Counted from the stretch's first letter, positions 1-6,209 are shown. The stretch: 9,285 nt of DNA from an uncultured Kineothrix sp. (GCA_910587275.1 CAJUMD010000127.1:1-9285); one strand, 5' to 3'. Translations and numbers: made by a program. Notes: generated by a model from the letters alone, not told the origin.

Positions 1-20
1 GACGTGTGCTCTTCCGATCT
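1..20. other. Residual Illumina TruSeq adapter (artefact)
   Basis: The first 20 bases, ending in GTGCTCTTCCGATCT, match the 3' end of the Illumina TruSeq read-2 adapter exactly as I remember it. Genomic sequence most likely begins at about base 21. Any reading frame that starts inside this stretch, such as the GTG at 6, is artificial. The match sits at the very first base of the window, as expected when an untrimmed read forms a contig end. Confidence 0.93.
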
Positions 21-59
21 CACTATTATGCGATGATCCGGGATAAGGAGGAAACGGAT

Positions 60-648
60 ATGGAAAACAAGGAAAACATTGGAAACGCGCGGATTTCGGA
101 AGAAACAATAACCATGGAAAAAGGGGAGACAACGGAAGGCAGAACGGAATTATGTACGGTTACGGTATGCGAACGGCCAAAGCGGAAACTGGTATACCTT
201 CCCTCGCGGACAGCAAATGATTATATGTCTTTTTGCGAAGAAGCCGGGTGTGACTGGGAGGGACTGTTAAACAGCATTCCGGAGAAATTTGACACCGCGG
301 CGTTATTGGAATTGCCGGATTTTTTGGCAGAGGGAGGATTTTCCAGGATTGCGGCGGGGGTGGAAGTGCCTGTGGACTATGACAAAGTACTGCCGGAGAA
401 TTACCGGATGGCGGAGCTTCCGGCATGTATTATGCTGTATTTTCAGGGGGAGCCGTATGAGAGGGACGGTGATTTCGGAAAGGAGATAAGAAAGGTGTAC
501 GGGGCGGTGGAAAGATACCGTCCGGAGCGATACGGACTGCGGTATGCTTACGGCTCTGCCCCAAGTTTTAACTTTGGCGCAGATACCTCCACAGGTGCAA
601 AAGTGGCGGTTCCTGCGGTATGGAATACGGGAAATGGAAAACAAGGAA
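60..648 (+). repeat. 15-nt direct repeat at 60-74 and 634-648
   Basis: The sequence ATGGAAAACAAGGAA occurs at 60-74 and again at 634-648. Both copies begin with ATG and encode MENKE. The first is the proposed start of the regulator fragment; the second is a possible upstream start for the thioesterase. It may be chance, favoured by the purine-rich coding strand. Confidence 0.5.
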
Positions 649-659
649 GGAACGGCTGA
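60..659 (+). CDS. GyrI-like / AraC-type effector-binding domain protein, possibly 5'-truncated
   Basis: The protein has 199 residues from the ATG at 60. Residues about 33-187 resemble the C-terminal GyrI-like small-molecule-binding domain found in clostridial AraC-family regulators: a CERPKRKLVYLP strand, the ANDYMSFCEEAGCDW segment, GVEVPVDY, then ELPACIMLYFQGEPY. Residues 1-32 are a polar, low-complexity stretch. No helix-turn-helix is visible. The ATG has a strong site (AAGGAGG at 45-51, 8 nt spacing), so this may be a stand-alone ligand-binding protein. However, the frame stays open without a stop back to base 21, where the genomic sequence ends against the adapter. It could therefore be the 3' portion of a full AraC regulator whose DNA-binding half lies off the contig. 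It ends 1 nt before the thioesterase gene, which suggests co-transcription. The family assignment comes from recognised motifs; the ligand is unknown. Confidence 0.75.
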   Translation: MENKENIGNARISEETITMEKGETTEGRTELCTVTVCERPKRKLVYLPSRTANDYMSFCEEAGCDWEGLLNSIPEKFDTAALLELPDFLAEGGFSRIAAGVEVPVDYDKVLPENYRMAELPACIMLYFQGEPYERDGDFGKEIRKVYGAVERYRPERYGLRYAYGSAPSFNFGADTSTGAKVAVPAVWNTGNGKQGRNG

Positions 660-660
660 T

Positions 661-1074
661 ATGGAAACGGAATTCGGGTGCACGCCTTCGCTGGAAGATG
701 TGCGTAAGATGTTTGAAAATGACAGGTTTGCCACGGAAAACGGCATGATGATTGAAGAAACCGGGGACGGTTATGCGAAATGCAGCATGGTGCTGGAAGC
801 GAGGCACCGCAACGCCATGGGGGCGGTTATGGGAGGCGCTTCATTTACGCTGGCTGATTTCGCCTTTGCGGTGGCGGCGAACTGGCGGAAGGTGGGAACG
901 GTATCCTTAAGCTCCAACATAACATATTTGGGAACGGCAAAGGGGGAACGGCTGGTGGCGGAAGCGGTCTGTGTCAGGGATGGGCGTTCCACCGCATATT
1001 ACCGCATCCGTGTGCAGGACGAACTTGGGAATCCGGTGGCGGAAGTCACGACTACCGGGTTCCGGAAAGCGTGA
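661..1074 (+). CDS. PaaI-like hotdog-fold thioesterase
   Basis: The protein has 137 residues, a normal length for the PaaI/4HBT hotdog family, which hydrolyses acyl-CoA thioesters in the cytoplasm. The signature region is residues 51-70: N51, G54, M57-G58-G59, then FTLAD with the likely catalytic acid D66, at the start of the long hotdog helix. The usual HGG histidine is Met57 here. The second half (SLSSNITYLGTAKG, about residues 82-95, then VRDGRSTAYYRIRV) fits the remaining sheet strands, and TTTGFRK closes the fold. The chosen ATG lies 1 nt after the previous stop, behind AAGGAAGG at 643-650. An in-frame ATG at 634 would add nine residues and overlap the previous gene, but has a poorer ribosome site. 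The substrate cannot be read from the sequence. Pairing with a GyrI-like regulator suggests, but does not show, ligand-responsive control. Confidence 0.88.
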   Translation: METEFGCTPSLEDVRKMFENDRFATENGMMIEETGDGYAKCSMVLEARHRNAMGAVMGGASFTLADFAFAVAANWRKVGTVSLSSNITYLGTAKGERLVAEAVCVRDGRSTAYYRIRVQDELGNPVAEVTTTGFRKA

Positions 1075-1203
1075 AAGGCGGAAGATGCCCATTACTTTTT
1101 GTTCCTTTATCATTTTTCCTTCACCCATATACTTTCCTCTCATTGTGTGGTGTGTGTTTATTCCTGCGTGCAACAGCCTGGCAGCGTCAAAACAGAAATG
1201 GTA

Positions 1204-1232
1204 TTTACAGTTTTAGCGTAAAAGCCTATAAT
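1204..1232 (+). promoter_or_regulatory. Sigma-A-type promoter for the DUF2200-GNAT-HIT-nth operon
   Basis: TTTACA (1204-1209) and TATAAT (1227-1232) are separated by exactly 17 bp, close to the consensus. Transcription would start near 1239, leaving a leader of about 47 nt. The leader holds a 6-bp inverted repeat (CCGTAT 1244-1249, ATACGG 1260-1265) directly before the ribosome site at 1271-1277. The rest of the 1075-1285 gap is T/C-rich, and I see no gene or convincing terminator in it. Confidence 0.8.
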
Positions 1233-1285
1233 GTTATGGACAGCCGTATGGGAAAACAGATACGGAAGGAAAAGGAGAACCACCC

Positions 1286-2050
1286 ATGAATAGCGAAAAA
1301 GTGTATGCCATGAGTTTTTCCAAAATATATCCCCTGTTGGCAGCCAAGGTCCAGAAAAAAGGAAGAACGCTGGAGGAACTGGACGGTCTGATTGGTTGGC
1401 TGACCGGCTACCGCGCGGAGGAAATCAGGGATGCGGTCAGCCGTTCCGTTACGTACGGGGATTTTTTCCGTAACGCGCCGGAACCGAACCCGGACAGGGA
1501 GAAAATTACGGGAGTGGTCTGCGGAGTGCGTGTGGAAGACGTGGAAGAACCGCTGATGCGGGAAATCAGATATTTGGACAAGCTGGTGGACGACCTGGCA
1601 AAGGGAAAACCGGTGGAGAAGATTCTTCCGGGCAAAACCAAAGACATGTGGAAATGCCCTAAATGCGGGCGCACATTCAGACACAGGAACCAGGACCATT
1701 ACTGCGGGGAAGCACCGGCAACTATCGGGGAATACATCGGGCGCCAGCCAGAGGAGGTGCAGGCCCTGCTGCGGATGGTAAACGGGACCGTTCGGAAAGC
1801 GCTGCCGGATGCGGTGGAAAAAATATCATGGAGTATGCCGACATACTGGAACAAACGCAACCTGATACAGTTTGCGGCTTTTAAAAAGCATATCGGACTG
1901 TATCCGGGACCGGAAGCCGTGGAAGCGTTTGCGGACAGACTGCAGGGATACAAAACGAGCAAAGGCGCCATACAGCTTCCTTATGATAAGCCGCTGCCAT
2001 TGGAGCTGATTGCGGATATCGCGGAGTGGTGCGGAAAGGAGAATGCGTAA
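1286..2050 (+). CDS. DUF2200 - zinc-site - DUF1801 (YdhG-like) fusion protein
   Basis: The protein has 254 residues in three parts. Residues 2-115 match DUF2200 (KVYAMSFSKIYPLL, KKGRT, WLTGY, then ITGVVCGVRVEDVEEPLMRE). Residues 122-141 form a small zinc-binding site with ligands C124, C127, H138 and C140. Residues 145-250 match DUF1801, a YdhG/frataxin-like fold (TIGEYIGRQPEEVQ, ISWSMPTYW, FAAFKKHIGLYPGPE, YKTSKGAIQLP). A zinc site before DUF1801 is familiar in clostridia, whereas DUF2200 is usually a separate protein of about 120 residues. No biochemical role is established for either domain to my knowledge, and I assign none. There is no signal peptide or membrane segment, so it should be cytoplasmic. 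The start has AAAGGAG at 1271-1277 with 8 nt spacing and follows a strong promoter. Its stop overlaps the next gene's ATG by one base. Confidence 0.88.
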   Translation: MNSEKVYAMSFSKIYPLLAAKVQKKGRTLEELDGLIGWLTGYRAEEIRDAVSRSVTYGDFFRNAPEPNPDREKITGVVCGVRVEDVEEPLMREIRYLDKLVDDLAKGKPVEKILPGKTKDMWKCPKCGRTFRHRNQDHYCGEAPATIGEYIGRQPEEVQALLRMVNGTVRKALPDAVEKISWSMPTYWNKRNLIQFAAFKKHIGLYPGPEAVEAFADRLQGYKTSKGAIQLPYDKPLPLELIADIAEWCGKENA

Positions 2051-2565
2051 TGGAAATGGAAGTGGAGATGGAAGCGGGATTTGGAGCGGAGATGGAAATA
2101 CGCCGTGCAGCGGAACGGGACATGGAGCGCATTAACGAACTTTTGGTACAGGTATGCATGGTACACCACAAAGGGCGCCCCGACCTGTTCCAGGGGAACG
2201 GGAACCGGAAGTATACGGAGGAACAGTTAAGGGAAATTATCCACGATGACAAAAGACCTGTTTTCGTGGCGGTGGACGGACAGGAACGGGTGCTGGGATA
2301 CGCTTTCTGCATTTTCCGGCAGCATAGGAATGACAACATTCTCACCGGCATTAAAACGCTGTATCTGGATGACCTGTGCGTGGACGAAGCCATCCGGGGA
2401 CGGCAAATCGGGAAGCGGCTGTATGAAGCGGTGCTGGCGTTTGCCAGGGAAAACGGCTGTTATAACGTAACGCTGAATGTATGGAGCTGTAACGGACCGG
2501 CAATGCGTTTTTATGAAAAGTGCGGGTTAAAGCCCCAAAAAGTCGGAATGGAAGTCATTTTATAA
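2050..2565 (+). CDS. GNAT family N-acetyltransferase
   Basis: The protein has 171 residues. From about residue 15 (MEIRRAAERD) it follows the GNAT fold: a helix with the first arm, VFVAVDG and VLGYAFCIF strands (71-89), then motif A, LYLDDLCVDEAIRGRQIGKRL (104-124), whose RGRQIGK loop binds the acetyl-CoA pyrophosphate. Motif B follows with NVTLNVWSCNGPAMRFYEKCGL (139-160), including the N-x-x-A-x-x-F-Y-x-K-x-G-F-like ending. It transfers an acetyl group from acetyl-CoA to an amine on a small molecule or protein; the substrate is unknown. The ATG overlaps the previous TAA by one base, with AAAGGAG at 2035-2041 and 8 nt spacing, so translation is probably coupled. The first 14 residues are a Met-Glu-rich extension outside the fold. 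A later ATG at 2092 would remove it but lacks a comparable ribosome site. Confidence 0.9.
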   Translation: MEMEVEMEAGFGAEMEIRRAAERDMERINELLVQVCMVHHKGRPDLFQGNGNRKYTEEQLREIIHDDKRPVFVAVDGQERVLGYAFCIFRQHRNDNILTGIKTLYLDDLCVDEAIRGRQIGKRLYEAVLAFARENGCYNVTLNVWSCNGPAMRFYEKCGLKPQKVGMEVIL

Positions 2566-2588
2566 TATACATTCAGGAGGAATAGTGC

Positions 2589-3041
2589 ATGTGCATCGTA
2601 TGTGACAGGATACGGATGATAAAAGAAGGGAAAAACCCTTATTTTGTAAAGGAACTGGAAACGGGGTATGTGGTAATGGGCGATCACCAGCATTTTAAGG
2701 GATATGCCCTGTTATTATATAAGGAACACGTAAGGGAACTGCATGAGCTTCAGCCGGAAATAAGGAACAAATTCCTGGAAGAAATGGCATTAACCGGGGA
2801 AGCCGTGTTCCGCGCGTTTGCACCGGAGAAAATGAACTATGAACTTTTGGGCAACGGGGACGTACACATGCACTGGCACCTTTTCCCGAGGCGCAGCGGC
2901 GATACCCCGAAGGCGGGACCGGTATGGAAGCTGCCGACGGAGGAAATGTATGCGGACAGCAACCGGCCGTCCGCGGAAGAACTGGAAGACATGAAAAAGC
3001 GTCTCGGACAGGAACTGGACCGGCTGTCCGGGCATGTCTGA
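2589..3041 (+). CDS. HIT family (histidine triad) nucleotide hydrolase/transferase
   Basis: The protein has 150 residues. The histidine triad H93-M-H95-W-H97-L-F lies near the centre, preceded by YELLGNGDVHMHWH context typical of the HIT superfamily. The middle histidine, H95, is the expected nucleophile acting on the alpha-phosphate of a nucleotide substrate. The N-terminal CIVCDRI start (C2, C5) resembles the CxxC of Hint-like members, where it can contribute to a metal site. Residues 37-48 (KGYALLLYKEHV) match the strand and loop where HIT proteins usually have a proline-containing KEH segment. The real substrate could be an AMP-amide or a dinucleoside polyphosphate. AGGAGG at 2575-2580 stands 8 nt before the ATG. 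It follows the GNAT gene by 23 nt in the same operon. Confidence 0.92.
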   Translation: MCIVCDRIRMIKEGKNPYFVKELETGYVVMGDHQHFKGYALLLYKEHVRELHELQPEIRNKFLEEMALTGEAVFRAFAPEKMNYELLGNGDVHMHWHLFPRRSGDTPKAGPVWKLPTEEMYADSNRPSAEELEDMKKRLGQELDRLSGHV

Positions 3042-3095
3042 AATACGCTTTGTGGAAAAGGGAAAAACGAAAGAGCAGGGAATACGGAAGATGTA

Positions 3096-3737
3096 ATGGA
3101 AGAAACAACGAAGAAAACAAAGGGATTTTTATCCTGTATTTTAGATGCGCTGGATGAAGAATACGGTATTACAAAGGAAGAATTTTACCACAAAGAGGAC
3201 TGGCAGCTTTTGGCGGCGATTATGTTAAGCGCACAGAGTACGGATAAACAGGTGGATGAAACGCTTCCCGGCTTATGGGAGCGTTTTCCGACCCTCAAGG
3301 AAGCAGCGGCGGCGCCTGTGGAGGATATCGCGCAGGCAATCAAGAGCATCGGATTATATCAGGTAAAGGCACGGAACCTGAAGAAATGTTTCGGGGAAAT
3401 CCTGACCGTATATGGGGGAAACGTGCCGGCGGAGCTGGAAACGCTTGTGAAGCTGTCAGGTGTCGGGCGCAAGACGGCGACCCTGTTTTTGGCGGATGCC
3501 TACGGCATTCCCGGTGTGACGGTGGATACCCATGTGTTCCGCATCGCAAAGCGGTTGGGATGGGCGCAGGGAAAGAACCCCGTTGAAGTGGAGCGGGAAT
3601 TGATGGACCTTCTGCCCGAAGAACACTGGAACCGCATCAATTTCCAGTTGATTTACCACGGCAGGAAGATCTGTACGGCGAGAAAGGCGAAATGCGGGGA
3701 ATGTATATTGGAAAAATGGTGCGGGAAAAAGTTTTGA
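3096..3737 (+). CDS. nth: Endonuclease III, DNA glycosylase/AP lyase
   Basis: The protein has 213 residues, full length for the family. It excises oxidised pyrimidines and cleaves abasic sites in base-excision repair. The helix-hairpin-helix runs over residues 116-136 (LVKLSGVGRKTA), with catalytic lysine K126; the catalytic aspartate is D144 in VDTHVFRIAKRLG. The C-terminal [4Fe-4S] cluster ligands C193, C200, C203 and C209 keep the exact C-x6-C-x2-C-x5-C spacing. LLAAIMLSAQSTDKQVD (38-54) matches the conserved N-terminal helix. All key residues are present, so it should be active. The ribosome site is weak (GGAAG at 3086-3090), unlike its neighbours, which may lower its output within the operon. 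It lies 54 nt after the HIT gene with no promoter seen between them. Confidence 0.97.
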   Translation: MEETTKKTKGFLSCILDALDEEYGITKEEFYHKEDWQLLAAIMLSAQSTDKQVDETLPGLWERFPTLKEAAAAPVEDIAQAIKSIGLYQVKARNLKKCFGEILTVYGGNVPAELETLVKLSGVGRKTATLFLADAYGIPGVTVDTHVFRIAKRLGWAQGKNPVEVERELMDLLPEEHWNRINFQLIYHGRKICTARKAKCGECILEKWCGKKF

Positions 3738-3757
3738 GAAAAGCTGTCAGGATTTTG

Positions 3758-3786
3758 GTGCCATTCTGAAAAAAATATGGTATAAT
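3758..3786 (+). promoter_or_regulatory. Extended -10 promoter for the hybrid kinase
   Basis: TATAAT at 3781-3786 is preceded by TGG (3778-3780), giving a TGn extended -10. A weaker -35, GTGCCA (3758-3763), lies 17 bp upstream. Transcription would start near 3793, about 31 nt before the ATG. A 7-bp inverted repeat with one G-U pair (3747-3753 and 3763-3769) brackets the -35 and could be a repressor site or chance. I see no terminator after nth, so read-through into the kinase is possible. Confidence 0.72.
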
Positions 3787-3823
3787 ACGTGGAAGGGAAG
3801 GTAAGGCTACAAGGAGACTTTGT

Positions 3824-5869
3824 ATGGAGACAATCAAAGAATTAAAACTGGAAGATTTTGTAGCGGGTATTCCGGGCGGCTTCTTCATTTACAGGGCGGA
3901 CGGTGACGAGGAAATATTATATGCCAACAGCGAGGTTTGGCATTTGTATGGTTGCGGTACGGATGAAGAATTCCGGGCGTTTACCGGCAATTCCTTCAAA
4001 GGAATGGTTCACCCGGAGGATTTGGAATGGGTGGAAGAAAGCATTCATGAGCAGATTAAGGTGAACCAAAAGAAGTTCGACTACGTGGAGTACAGGATTA
4101 TACCGAAGGACGGCGGGCAGCGTTGGGTGGAGGACTTCGGGCATTTGGTGAAAAACAGTATTTACGGGGAAATTTTCTTTGTTTTTGTAAGCGATGTTAC
4201 GGACAAGGTGGAGAACAGCCGGAAAATAGAGAACCAGTATTTAAGGCGCATCCGGGACCAGGAACTTTTGCAGGCGGTCATCCAAAGCACGATTTATGCC
4301 TACCGTGAAGTTTACATAGTCAATTTAAAGGAAAATTACGGAAGGATGATTTATCCGGAAGATAAAGACGATAAGGAAAAAGGGAACTACAAGAAAATCA
4401 TAGAGCGGCATTTTGAGGAAGGCATCCTTTCCAGGGAAAGCGAAGAACTTGTCAGGAACATGCTGCAGCCGGAGTCCATGCGGGAAGCGCTGATGGGGAA
4501 GAACAGCGTGGAATACCAGTACCGCAAGCGGAAGCCGGACGGCACGATGGAGTGGTGTGCGACGACCGTTACGGTGAGCGAGAGGGAGAACGGTGTCCCT
4601 GTTACCGTAGTGATGTGCATACGGAGTGTGGAAAGCATCATAAAGAAGGAGGAGCAGCAGAAAACAATCCTTGAGAGCGCCCTGTTAAATGCCAACCAGG
4701 CAAACGAGGCAAAAACCGTGTTCTTAACGAACATGTCCCATGATATGCGTACCCCCATGAACGGAATCATGGGGTTTTGCGACCTTGCCATGCGCCATGT
4801 GGAAGAACCGGAACGGGTACGTGACTGCCTGCGCAAGATATTGGAATCTTCCCATATCCTGCTTGGCATCATTGACAATATGCTGGACATGAGCCGGATT
4901 GAGTCGGGACAGTTGAATCTGGAGCGGAGTGAAAACAATCTGGTACAGATTATGAACGACGTTTACGGACTGTTAAAGGACAGTTTGGACAGTAAAAAAA
5001 TCTCTTATGTTTTGGATATGCGCGACGTGAAACATGAATGGGTATACTGTGATTTGCTGCGGATGCATCAGATTCTCATTAACGTGGTTGGGAATGCCGT
5101 TAAGTTCACGCAGCCCGGCGGCAGTATTACGGTAACGGTGAAGGAGAAGCCGTCCTTAAGCGAAGGGATTGCCAATTACTTTTTCCATATCAGGGATACG
5201 GGGATTGGCATGACGCCGGAATTTATGGAAAAGGTATTCCAGCCTTTTGAGCGGGAGCGGACATCCACGGTTTCCAAGATTCCGGGGACCGGACTGGGAC
5301 TCGCGGTGACGAAAAATATTGTGGATTTGATGAACGGAAGCATAGAAGTGGAAAGCGAGATTGGAAAAGGCAGCGAGTTTACGATATCCCTTTCTTTCCG
5401 TGTCCGCAAGCAGGCGATAAAAATGGGGGATCTGCTCCAAATGGCAACCGAGACGGTAAAGACCGACAACCTTGCGGGAAAATGGGTGCTTTTGGTGGAA
5501 GATAACGAGCTGAACCGTGAAATTGCAAAAGCGCTTTTGGAAGAAGAAGGACTGATTGTGGATGAAGCGGACGACGGCGACGTGGCGGTGGAGATGGTAC
5601 GGAATTCCAAGGGAAGGTATGATTTTGTATTAATGGATATCCAAATGCCGCGCATGAACGGATATAAGGCGGCGAAGGCAATCCGTGGGCTGGAGGATGA
5701 AAAGCTGGCGGCTATCCCGATTATTGCCATGTCTGCCAATGCACTGGAGGAAGACCAGAAGGAGTCGCTGCGTTCCGGCATGGATATGCATTTGGCGAAA
5801 CCCATTGAAATGGACAAAGTGCTTGCCGCTTTGGAATGGATGATGGTAAAAAGCGACCCGTTGGCATAA
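3824..5869 (+). CDS. Soluble PAS-PAS hybrid histidine kinase with C-terminal receiver
   Basis: The protein has 681 residues. Order: a PAS_3-like domain (about 11-127, with FKGMVHPEDLEWV); a second, divergent PAS-like region (about 145-270, with YRKRKPDGTMEW); a short coiled stretch (270-298); HisKA with MSHDMRTP, phosphoacceptor H306; HATPase with the N-box around N420/N424, the G1 box DTGIGM (458-463), VFQPFER (471-477) and the G2 box GTGLGLAV (488-495); and a receiver domain (554-675). The receiver has acidic D560, phosphoacceptor D605 in LMDIQMP, S637 and K659, so all key residues are present. Phosphate would pass from H306 to D605, then probably to an external phosphotransfer protein. No membrane segment or signal peptide is visible, so it should sense a cytoplasmic cue. 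No response regulator or HPt gene lies nearby. AAGGAG at 3811-3816 gives a sound start. Confidence 0.95.
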   Translation: METIKELKLEDFVAGIPGGFFIYRADGDEEILYANSEVWHLYGCGTDEEFRAFTGNSFKGMVHPEDLEWVEESIHEQIKVNQKKFDYVEYRIIPKDGGQRWVEDFGHLVKNSIYGEIFFVFVSDVTDKVENSRKIENQYLRRIRDQELLQAVIQSTIYAYREVYIVNLKENYGRMIYPEDKDDKEKGNYKKIIERHFEEGILSRESEELVRNMLQPESMREALMGKNSVEYQYRKRKPDGTMEWCATTVTVSERENGVPVTVVMCIRSVESIIKKEEQQKTILESALLNANQANEAKTVFLTNMSHDMRTPMNGIMGFCDLAMRHVEEPERVRDCLRKILESSHILLGIIDNMLDMSRIESGQLNLERSENNLVQIMNDVYGLLKDSLDSKKISYVLDMRDVKHEWVYCDLLRMHQILINVVGNAVKFTQPGGSITVTVKEKPSLSEGIANYFFHIRDTGIGMTPEFMEKVFQPFERERTSTVSKIPGTGLGLAVTKNIVDLMNGSIEVESEIGKGSEFTISLSFRVRKQAIKMGDLLQMATETVKTDNLAGKWVLLVEDNELNREIAKALLEEEGLIVDEADDGDVAVEMVRNSKGRYDFVLMDIQMPRMNGYKAAKAIRGLEDEKLAAIPIIAMSANALEEDQKESLRSGMDMHLAKPIEMDKVLAALEWMMVKSDPLA

Positions 5870-5906
5870 CCTCTTGACATACAGCGGCTTCCGTCGTGTA
5901 AAAGTG

Positions 5907-5948
5907 TGCCGGGACGTGCCGGAAGGCGGTTCCCGGCACGTCCCGGCA
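5907..5948. terminator. Perfect 16-bp hairpin, probable bidirectional terminator
   Basis: The arms at 5907-5922 and 5933-5948 are perfect reverse complements, starting TGCCGGGACG, around a 10-nt loop. The stem is very GC-rich. On the plus strand it is followed by GTTATTT, a short and imperfect T-tract. On the minus strand it is followed by ACACTTTTAC. It lies 37 nt after the kinase stop and downstream of the convergent short minus-strand gene, the expected place for a shared terminator. The weak T-tracts leave some doubt about efficiency. Confidence 0.75.
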
Positions 5949-5981
5949 GTTATTTAGCGGCAGGCGCCAGGAGGCACCGCA

Positions 5982-6011
5982 GGAAACGCCATAACTCTTT
6001 TGCGCGTTTCC
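5982..6011. repeat. 8-bp inverted repeat downstream of the short minus-strand gene
   Basis: GGAAACGC at 5982-5989 and GCGTTTCC at 6004-6011 can pair around a 14-nt loop. It begins 16 nt after the stop of the minus-strand gene. No T-run follows on that strand, so it is not a standard terminator, though it could protect the mRNA end. Confidence 0.4.
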
Positions 6012-6026
6012 GGTAAACAGATATTC

Positions 6027-6185
6027 TTATTGGCCGGAAGGTTCCCCGCCGGGGCCGTCCCTTCTCGGTACTTCGTCGGGGATGATATCCTGCGGCAAAT
6101 CTTCGGCAGGAATGTTATGGTCGTCATATAAATTTTCACCGGATTTTCTTTTGGTGGGTGTTCCTTTATTATTCTTGAAATCCAT
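6027..6185 (-). CDS. Short 52-residue hypothetical protein, charged and probably disordered
   Basis: On the minus strand an ATG at 6185 opens 52 codons ending in TAA at 6029-6027. It is preceded by a very good ribosome site, AAAGGAGA (6200-6193), with 8 nt spacing, the same arrangement as the best starts in this window. The N-terminal third is basic (KNNKGTPTKRKSGE). The middle and end are acidic and proline/glycine-rich (DLPQDIIPDEVP, then GPGGEPSG). There is no signal peptide, membrane segment or cysteine. I do not recognise a family with confidence, although the composition suggests a small soluble disordered protein. It converges on the kinase gene, with a hairpin between them, and is divergent from recQ. 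It could be an independent stress-type gene or a partner of recQ; nothing in the sequence decides this. A longer open frame over the same strand (6235-5954) has no ribosome site and is a shadow. Confidence 0.72.
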   Translation of the reverse strand: MDFKNNKGTPTKRKSGENLYDDHNIPAEDLPQDIIPDEVPRRDGPGGEPSGQ

Positions 6186-6209
6186 ATGATTATCTCCTTT
6201 TCCTTAATG

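Noticed and set aside
6..59. Upstream GTG start extending the regulator fragment to base 6
   Set aside because: The start codon lies in the adapter sequence, so it is artificial. Only the part from base 21 can be genomic.
1071..1289. Open frame with a hydrophobic stretch in the gap after the thioesterase
   Set aside because: It starts at a GTG overlapping the stop codon, has no ribosome site, runs through the clear promoter at 1204-1232, and its hydrophobicity simply reflects the T/C-rich bases.
2561..2566. TATAAT overlapping the stop of the acetyltransferase gene
   Set aside because: There is no -35 at a suitable distance and no TGn element. Transcription would start at the ribosome site of the HIT gene.
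5176..5880. 234-codon serine-rich open frame antisense to the kinase
   Set aside because: It is a mirror of the kinase and receiver codons, with no ribosome site or recognisable domain.
5874..5902. TTGACA with TGTAAA 17 bp away, resembling a promoter after the kinase
   Set aside because: Transcription would start inside the strong hairpin at 5907-5948, and no plus-strand gene follows before recQ. Probably chance.
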